Of a stretch of DNA of 11,872 nucleotides, positions 6,746-11,872 are shown one piece after another. This DNA is from Thermoproteota archaeon. GTDB taxonomy: Archaea > Thermoproteota > Methanomethylicia > Methanomethylicales > Methanomethylicaceae. The stretch lies in the NCBI GenBank assembly GCA_030055545.1, contig JASFYK010000025.1, forward strand, positions 1 through 11,872, given 5' to 3'. The first letter of the stretch is position 1; the number at the start of each line of letters is the position of its first letter. The notes below the pieces were generated by a model that had not been told where the DNA came from, ran no database searches, and saw only the letters and a program-made list of their open reading frames with translations. A program made the position numbers and the translations under genes.

Positions 6746-8626
6746 TTGCCTGAAATTAGTGCGCACGAATCAGTAAGGAAGATGTACGAGAAGCTGAAGG
6801 CAGACGGGATCTCAAACGTGTGGGACCGTTGGCAGGCGCAGGAGCAGGTCCGGTGCAGGTCCTTCTGCATGAAGGGGCTCAGCTGCCAGTTCTGCAGCAA
6901 CGGCCCTTGCAGGATCATACCTGGCAAGCTAGAGCGCGGGACCTGCGGCATCGATGCTGATGCCATGGCGATGCGCTACATGCTCCTCAGGAATGCGATG
7001 GGGCTCTCGACCTACACGTACCATGCAAGGGAGGTCGCAAAGACCCTCATAGCGACGGGCATGGGAAAGACTCCTTACTCCATAAAGGATGCGTCCAAAC
7101 TTCGGATACTGGCTAGGATCTACGGTATAGACGAAGCGAAGGGCGACTCTCAGCTCGCGGTCGAAGTGGGGAATGCGATCCTGAGGGAGATAAACGCCGA
7201 CCCGTCGGAGAGGCTCAGCACGCTCTCGTTCGCCACGATGGGCAGGATCGAGACTTGGAGGGGGCTGGGCATACTCCCTGGCGGCCCTGCGAACGAGCAG
7301 GTCGACGCCGTGTCACACTGCCTGACTAACGTGGACGGAGACTACGTCTCTCTCGCGAAGGCGGCAATGCGCCTAGCCCTCTCCTGCATCTATGGATCGC
7401 AGATACCGCTCGAGCTCGGTCAGGACGCACTCTTCGGGACGCCCCGCCCGCATGTCGTCTCGTTTGACCTCGGCATCGTCGATCCGGAGTATGTCAACAT
7501 CGTGGCGAACGGCCACGAGCCTTTCATCGGGGTCGCACTGGTCAACCGCTGCAGGGATCCTTCCGTCCAGGCAAAGGCAAAGGAAGCAGGCGCCAAGGGC
7601 ATACGCGTGATAGGATCAATCGAGACGGGGCAGGAGATGCTGCAGAGGATGGTCACAGACGACGTGTATGTGGGGATGACTGGGAACTGGATCACGATAG
7701 AGCCGCTGATAGCCACCAACGCGGTAGACCTGTTCGCGATGGACATGAACTGCTCCCCCCCTTCCCTCGAGCTCTACGCGAAGCGTTACTCGACTACCTT
7801 CGTCTCAGTCTCGCCGCTCGTGAACGTCCCGGGTATAACAAGGCATGTCGACTACTTCCCTGAAGCGGTCTCAAGACAGGTCGATGAGCTCGTAAGCCTT
7901 GCGATCGAGAATTTCAGAAAGAGGAGAGGCTCAGCCAGCAGCGTGCCGATGGCAAAGCGGAATGCGATCGTCGGCTTCTCGGTCGAGTCGATACTCGAGG
8001 CGCTCGGGGGGACTCTGGATCCGCTCCTAGCGGAGATAAAAACAGGGGGCATAAGGGGGGTCGTCGGGCTCGTCTCCTGCACGACGCTCGGCAACGGTCC
8101 TCACGATCTGCCCACGATCACTATGGCCAAGGAGCTCATAAGCCGGGACATACTCGTCCTCTCCATGGGGTGCGGGAATGCGGCGCTGCAGGTGGCAGGT
8201 CTCTGCTCACCGGAGGCGAGGGAACTCGCCGGACCGGGTCTCAAGAGGATCTGCGGAGCGCTCGGCATACCTCCTGTCCTCTCGTTCGGAACCTGCACAG
8301 ATACGGGCCGTCTCTCAATCCTGGTATCTGAAGTGGCAAAGGCGCTCCACGTCGACATCCCAGACCTGCCGATCGCGGTCACTGCCCCGCAGTACATGGA
8401 ACAGAAGGCCACAATCGACGCAATCTTTGCATTGGCTCTTGGTGTGCTTACGCATGTTTCACCAACCCCGCCTATAGTCGGAGGCGCCCGTCTGATGAAG
8501 CTCCTCTCGCAGGATCTCGCCCAAGTCACAGGCGGCTCCCTTCTGGTCGAGGACGACATGCTGAAGGCAGCCGAAAGGATAGCAATCCACATCGAGAGCA
8601 AGCGCTCCTCTCTGGGTCTTGGGTGA
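6746..8626 (+). CDS. CooS-fold protein (Ni-CODH family) with altered active-site ligands
   Basis: The 626 residues match monofunctional CODH (CooS) length, from TTG 6746. N-terminal B-cluster Cys are C47, C50, C55, C67 (SCQFCSNGPCRI, GTCG). A D-cluster-like C37-x3-C41 replaces the usual spacing, and Ser46 sits where CooS has its second D-cluster Cys. C-cluster ligands retained are H257 (NGHEP), C336 (MNCSPPSL), C445 (VSCTTLGNG), C476 (MGCGNAALQ) and C517 (GTCTDTGR), with Lys554 in MEQKAT. The conserved CCTGNE motif reads IETGQE, so the ligand Cys (Cys295 in Carboxydothermus CODH-II) is Glu293. Most of the proton-relay His cluster is also gone; one His remains in YHAREVAKTL. Known: Ni-CODH oxidises CO, and hybrid cluster protein uses His, Glu and Cys ligands. 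Inference: this may hold a non-canonical Fe-S-O cluster and not act as a CO dehydrogenase. No cooC, cooF or ACS subunits are adjacent. Stop is TGA. Fold confident, reaction uncertain. Confidence 0.88.
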   Translation: MPEISAHESVRKMYEKLKADGISNVWDRWQAQEQVRCRSFCMKGLSCQFCSNGPCRIIPGKLERGTCGIDADAMAMRYMLLRNAMGLSTYTYHAREVAKTLIATGMGKTPYSIKDASKLRILARIYGIDEAKGDSQLAVEVGNAILREINADPSERLSTLSFATMGRIETWRGLGILPGGPANEQVDAVSHCLTNVDGDYVSLAKAAMRLALSCIYGSQIPLELGQDALFGTPRPHVVSFDLGIVDPEYVNIVANGHEPFIGVALVNRCRDPSVQAKAKEAGAKGIRVIGSIETGQEMLQRMVTDDVYVGMTGNWITIEPLIATNAVDLFAMDMNCSPPSLELYAKRYSTTFVSVSPLVNVPGITRHVDYFPEAVSRQVDELVSLAIENFRKRRGSASSVPMAKRNAIVGFSVESILEALGGTLDPLLAEIKTGGIRGVVGLVSCTTLGNGPHDLPTITMAKELISRDILVLSMGCGNAALQVAGLCSPEARELAGPGLKRICGALGIPPVLSFGTCTDTGRLSILVSEVAKALHVDIPDLPIAVTAPQYMEQKATIDAIFALALGVLTHVSPTPPIVGGARLMKLLSQDLAQVTGGSLLVEDDMLKAAERIAIHIESKRSSLGLG

Positions 8627-8680
8627 TCCGATTCGCCTTGTGATCACAAAAAATTAAGCATTAATGTGGCGAAATGCAAA

Positions 8681-8708
8681 TTTTTTTATCTTTTCAAGGG
8701 ATAGGTGA
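8681..8708 (+). promoter_or_regulatory. AT-rich box and ribosome site before the M29-like gene
   Basis: TTTTTTTATC (8681-8690) is TATA-like, and AGGTGA (8703-8708) matches the archaeal ribosome site three bases before ATG 8712. The TATA spacing would put the start site almost at the ATG, which conflicts with use of the AGGTGA. Transcription may instead start from an upstream AT-rich stretch (8648-8664) or read through from the CODH-like gene 85 bases before. Confidence 0.35.
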
Positions 8709-8711
8709 CTT

Positions 8712-9713
8712 ATGGAACCAAAGGAAGCCGCCAAAAACGCGATCAAGTATGTTTTCGAAGCAATTCCAAACGAGCGCCTGACCGTGATCTGCGACGACTG
8801 CAGGACGGACATAGGCGAGGCCTTCGCACTCGGGGCACTCGAGCTCGGGCTGGTCACTAGGCTCATCCCGCTCAAGACCGGAGGAGACGTTAGGCGCGAG
8901 CTCCCTGAGTGTGTATCTGAGGCTGTCGCCAGGAGCACCTCCGACATATTCATCACAGTCTTCAGGGAGAGCGAGAAAGAGACCCCATTCCGCGTCAGCA
9001 TAATAAACCTGATATCGAGGTACAGGAAGTTCAGGCTGGGGCACTGCCCGGGGATAACCATGGACATGCTGACCGAGGGTGCTCTCTCGCTGACGGAGGA
9101 GGAGCACAGGTCGATGTACTTCTCGGCACTGAGTCTGATGTCGCGGTTAATGGGCGTGAGGACGATAAGGGTCACCAGCCCGAACGGGACCGACATAACC
9201 TTCAGCGTCGAGGGCAGGGATTTCTTCACCGACACAAAATTCGACTGGGGTCTCTTCAAGTGGTGCAACCTCCCGACAGGGGAGGTGATAGTCGCCCCGG
9301 TGGAGACCTCCCTAGAGGGGAGGATCGTCTGCGACCTCGCGATCGGAGGCATCGGCCCCATTCAAACGCCCTTCGAGATTATTGCTAGGGCTGGGCGGGC
9401 TACAGAGTTCAGGTGTGAGGACAGGCACCTGCTATCGAGGGTCGAGACAGCGCTGGGAGTGGACGAGATGGCGAGGCGTGTCGGAGAGTTCGCCTTCGGT
9501 CTGAACAGGAAGGCAAGGGTCAATGCCGGTTTCCTCGAGGCCGAGAAGGTAGCGAACACAATTCACGTGGCATTCGGTCACAACACTGACTTCCCCGGCG
9601 GCCGAAACAGGTCCGCTACGCACATGGATTTTCTCGTTTCCAGGCCCACCGTGGAGTGCACGTACTCCTCAGGAATCACCGAGGCAGTCATGCGCGACGG
9701 CCGTATACTCTAG
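8712..9713 (+). CDS. M29-like (aminopeptidase T) metallohydrolase
   Basis: The 333-residue protein resembles the archaeal branch of peptidase family M29 (thermophilic aminopeptidase AmpS/AmpT and relatives). Family metal-site signatures are visible: NLPTGEV with Glu191, LEAEK (Glu276/Glu278), TIHVAFGHN with His285, and HMDF with His304 and Asp306. GEFAFGLN before them is also typical. It is shorter than the bacterial enzymes of about 400 residues, mainly at the N-terminus. No signal peptide, so cytoplasmic. The expected role is release of N-terminal amino acids, but the superfamily also holds non-peptidase metal enzymes such as NicX dioxygenase, so the substrate is open. It lies 85 bases after the CODH-like gene on the same strand, with no obvious shared role. 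Its TAG stop overlaps the TAG stop of porB on the other strand. Confidence 0.8.
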   Translation: MEPKEAAKNAIKYVFEAIPNERLTVICDDCRTDIGEAFALGALELGLVTRLIPLKTGGDVRRELPECVSEAVARSTSDIFITVFRESEKETPFRVSIINLISRYRKFRLGHCPGITMDMLTEGALSLTEEEHRSMYFSALSLMSRLMGVRTIRVTSPNGTDITFSVEGRDFFTDTKFDWGLFKWCNLPTGEVIVAPVETSLEGRIVCDLAIGGIGPIQTPFEIIARAGRATEFRCEDRHLLSRVETALGVDEMARRVGEFAFGLNRKARVNAGFLEAEKVANTIHVAFGHNTDFPGGRNRSATHMDFLVSRPTVECTYSSGITEAVMRDGRIL

Positions 9714-10594
9714 CCCTTGCACAGCGCAATGGTCCTTTCCCATTCTTCGTCTATCCGTCTCTTCATCTCCTCTATCTTGGACGGATCCGCGCCGGAGAAC
9801 CTGCCTTGGATGCCGAGGTACTCCTCGAGCGGGCGCCTCTTCGACCTCTCGGCCAGTCCGGACGACGGACCTGTGAGCCTGCACCTCCCTCCGAACCACT
9901 CGTAGAGTATCCAGGCCCCCGTCTCGACCGCGAGCTTGCCGACCGCGACCGTCTTCTCGGCCGGGTATCTCCAGCCTGGCGGGCATGGGGACAGCAGGTG
10001 GATGTACCTCGTCCCCTTCATTGAGATTGCCCTCCTGAGCTTGTTCGCGAAGTCAAGGGGATAGGACGTGCACGCGGTCGCTACGTAGGGTATCCTGTGT
10101 GCAATCATTATCCCTGGGACGTCCTTCTTCCCCTCGGACTTTCCGGTGATAGTGGTGGTCGTCCTCGCGCCTTCCGGAGTGCTGCCGCTCCTCTGTGTCC
10201 CGGTGTTCATGTAGGCCTCGTTGTCGTAACAGACATAGATCAGGTCGTCACCCCTCTCGGCCGCCCCGCTCAGCGACTGGATGCCAATGTCTGCAGTCCC
10301 CCCGTCTCCCGCCCAGCAAACGATGTTCACGTCCCTGATGCCCTTCATCTCCAGCGCCGCCCTTATCCCGGATGCCGTTGCGGCCGAGGCGGCAAATGCG
10401 GTGTTGAAGATAGGTATCTTTGAGGGCGTCTTGGGGTAGTATCCCTGCACCACGGACATGCAGCAGGCCGGGACTACGAGGACTGTTCTAGGTCCGAGCA
10501 CCTTCAGCCCGATCCTCATCGCCATGACCGCCGCACACCCCGGGCACGCCGCATTCCCGGGGAGATAGTACTCCTCGTCTGTCAGGCTCCTCAC
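9710..10594 (-). CDS. porB: pyruvate:ferredoxin oxidoreductase beta subunit
   Basis: Thiamine-diphosphate and 4Fe-4S subunit of POR, which converts pyruvate and CoA to acetyl-CoA, CO2 and reduced ferredoxin (or the reverse). Counting from GTG 10594 gives 294 residues, the usual porB length. The proximal cluster motif CPGCAAV is near the N-terminus, with further Cys in VVPACCMSVV and TACTSYP. The TPP motif is GDGGTADIGIQSLSGAAERG followed by the YDNEAYMNTG stretch. I chose GTG 10594 because it overlaps the porA stop as GTGA (4 bases), a standard coupling overlap, and the product then begins MRSLTDEEYYLPG like other PorB. The longer GTG start at 10627 would overlap porA by 37 bases. Downstream it converges on the M29-like gene, and the two stops overlap within CTAG. 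Confidence 0.93.
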   Translation of the reverse strand: MRSLTDEEYYLPGNAACPGCAAVMAMRIGLKVLGPRTVLVVPACCMSVVQGYYPKTPSKIPIFNTAFAASAATASGIRAALEMKGIRDVNIVCWAGDGGTADIGIQSLSGAAERGDDLIYVCYDNEAYMNTGTQRSGSTPEGARTTTTITGKSEGKKDVPGIMIAHRIPYVATACTSYPLDFANKLRRAISMKGTRYIHLLSPCPPGWRYPAEKTVAVGKLAVETGAWILYEWFGGRCRLTGPSSGLAERSKRRPLEEYLGIQGRFSGADPSKIEEMKRRIDEEWERTIALCKG

Positions 10595-11766
10595 GGTAAA
10601 TGTTCCTGATAACCTTTCATCCCCCACCAGATCTCTCCCCCCTCATTGCCTGCTTCTGCCCTTCTAAGCGCATCGCTGGCTATTCCAGCAAAGTCATTTA
10701 CGCTAAGGTCGCGGCCCCCGATCCCGGCAATGTAGTTGAACGGTCTGACACCAGTTGCTGAGGCGACCTCGTGCCCGATTATGCCGCCGGAACCGAAGGA
10801 GTAATCTCTGTCCATGACTGCGACCGCCCTGCATCCCTTCAATGTCTCCCTGAGCCTCTCGCTAGGGAACGGTCTTAAGACCCTGAGCCTAGCGACGCCA
10901 GCCTTGACCCCCTCGTCTCTCAGAGCGTCCGCCGCGTCCATTGCGTCGCCCGAAGACGCACCAGCCACTACCAATATGACCTCCGCACCAGACGTCCTGT
11001 ACTCCTCAACCAAGCCCGCCTGTTTTCTGCCTGAGACCCTGCCGAAGTCGCTGGCCGCCTCCTCGATGACCTTGGCACTCTCCTTTACCCTCTCCATAAT
11101 CGAGTGCCTGATCTCCATCATCCTCTCCGGCCCAACCAAGTTCCCATAGGTTGCCGGCTCTTGGACGTCTATGACCTTCCATTGCCCATCAGGCGACGGA
11201 AGAAAGGCATCAGCCTCCTCCTGCCCGATCGGGTCCAGCCTCTCCGAGGTGTGCGATAGCGAGAACGCATCGAGCCCGAACATGACTGGTTGCCTCACCC
11301 TCCTATCCTCTGCGATCCTGAATGCCTGTATGGAAGCGTCGTAAGCCTCCTGCACACTATCGCACATCATCATTATCCATCCTGCGTCCCGCTGGCTGAG
11401 CATGTCCGTGTGCTCGTTCCAAATGCTCCAGGGAGGGGCAAGGGTCCTCGTCACCACCGCCATCACCACCGGGAAGCTCCCGAGCCCTGCCCAGAAGACC
11501 ATCTCGCTCATGTACAACAACCCTTGCGAAGACGTTGCAGTGAAGGTTCTCGCGCCGCAGGCTGATGCGCCTATGCAGGCTGCCATTGCGCTGTGCTCCG
11601 ACTCCACCCGCATGAACTTTGCGCCCATCTCCCCCCTTTCAATGAATTCGGAGAGTTTTTCTATGATCTGTGTCTGGGGGGTTATCGGGTAAGCGGCTAT
11701 GACCTCTGCCCTAGCCGCCTTCACGCCATACGCAACCGCGTGGTTTCCTGTCGCGATCAAATTCAA
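10591..11766 (-). CDS. porA: pyruvate:ferredoxin oxidoreductase alpha subunit
   Basis: The 391-residue alpha subunit of four-subunit POR. The N-terminus carries GNHAVAYGVKAARAEVIAA then YPITPQTQIIEKL, the signature of the subunit's pyrimidine-binding half. SSQGLLYMSEMVFWAGLG and TRTLAPPWSIWNEHTD are typical of PorA and argue for pyruvate over branched-chain 2-oxoacids. The C-terminal transketolase-C-like domain holds GADAMDAADAL-like and RPFPSERL stretches. Start is TTG 11766, immediately after the porD TAG, with GGAGGT eight bases upstream. Stop is TGA, sharing GTGA with porB. The operon order here is porD-porA-porB, as in methanogens and Thermococcales; porC would lie upstream, outside the window. 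Confidence 0.94.
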   Translation of the reverse strand: MNLIATGNHAVAYGVKAARAEVIAAYPITPQTQIIEKLSEFIERGEMGAKFMRVESEHSAMAACIGASACGARTFTATSSQGLLYMSEMVFWAGLGSFPVVMAVVTRTLAPPWSIWNEHTDMLSQRDAGWIMMMCDSVQEAYDASIQAFRIAEDRRVRQPVMFGLDAFSLSHTSERLDPIGQEEADAFLPSPDGQWKVIDVQEPATYGNLVGPERMMEIRHSIMERVKESAKVIEEAASDFGRVSGRKQAGLVEEYRTSGAEVILVVAGASSGDAMDAADALRDEGVKAGVARLRVLRPFPSERLRETLKGCRAVAVMDRDYSFGSGGIIGHEVASATGVRPFNYIAGIGGRDLSVNDFAGIASDALRRAEAGNEGGEIWWGMKGYQEHLP

Positions 11767-11872
11767 CTAGACCTCCCTCACCATCCTGATGGCGCGGGCA
11801 GCGCAGACCTCGGCGCAAATGCCGCAGCCCTTGCAGAATTCGTAGACTATCCAGACCTCGCCCTTGCCCCCC
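11767..11872 (-). CDS. porD: pyruvate:ferredoxin oxidoreductase delta subunit, C-terminal part
   Basis: Only the last 34 codons are present; the gene runs off the window edge. They include FCKGCGICAEVCAARAI, a CxxCxxCxxxC 4Fe-4S motif of a small two-cluster ferredoxin, as in PorD, which passes electrons from the porB cluster to external ferredoxin. The gene ends in TAG directly followed, in the same frame, by the TTG start of porA. The identity rests on this motif plus its position before porA. Confidence 0.85.
   Translation of the reverse strand, partial: GGKGEVWIVYEFCKGCGICAEVCAARAIRMVREV

Noticed and set aside
9669..9986. Arg-rich ORF antisense to the M29-like gene end and inside porB
   Set aside because: Its skewed composition is that of a shadow frame of GC-rich coding sequence; it has no start signal and overlaps well-identified genes.
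10595..10627. Longer porB start at GTG 10627
   Set aside because: It gives a 37-base overlap and residues not usual in PorB; GTGA coupling at 10594 is more natural.

Overview
The window reads as archaeal. It has a tRNA-Glu gene split by a bulge-helix-bulge intron at position 37/38, TATA-like AT-rich promoter boxes and GGTG/AGGTGA ribosome sites with some TTG/GTG starts. It also has an archaeal four-gene type pyruvate:ferredoxin oxidoreductase and a Hef/FANCM-like helicase with a C-terminal PCNA-binding-like tail. The lineage cannot be fixed from sequence alone; an anaerobic archaeon (Bathyarchaeia-like or a euryarchaeal relative) is an inference from the CODH-fold protein and POR.

Layout. 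3-1685 (+): 5'-truncated multi-PAS sensor histidine kinase. 1686-1982: non-coding stretch with two adjacent inverted repeats, a doubtful Cys-rich 44-codon ORF, and a terminator for the leftward gene. 1983-3044 (-): membrane thiol-redox protein, an extracytoplasmic thioredoxin domain fused to a CcdA/DsbD-like membrane domain. 3100-4710 (-): DECH superfamily 2 helicase. 4711-4865: divergent promoter region with one symmetric TATA element. 4866-6371 (+): MASE3 membrane histidine kinase interrupted by an in-frame TAG just before the last ATP-binding (G2) box. 6485-6578 (+): intron-containing tRNA-Glu(CUC). 6579-6745: leader-like stretch with competing hairpins. 6746-8626 (+): CooS-fold protein whose active-site residues are not those of a normal Ni-CODH. 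8712-9713 (+): M29-like metallopeptidase. 9710-11872 (-): porB, porA and the 3' end of porD, transcribed leftward as one operon.

How the genes relate. POR interconverts pyruvate and acetyl-CoA with ferredoxin. A CODH would fit next to it, but this one stands alone (no cooC, cooF or cdh genes) and has Glu where the CODH C-cluster has a conserved Cys. It keeps the His and four Cys ligands plus an EQK motif, which together resemble a hybrid-cluster-protein-like ligand set. The two kinases are related in their catalytic cores, and no response regulator is present.

The main points for a second look are the CODH-scaffold protein with altered ligands, the TAG in the second kinase, porD and porA in one frame separated by a single TAG, the competing hairpins before the CODH-like gene, and the structured intergenic stretch at 1857-1907. 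TAG is the commonest stop here, so a general reassignment to pyrrolysine is not supported by the window.
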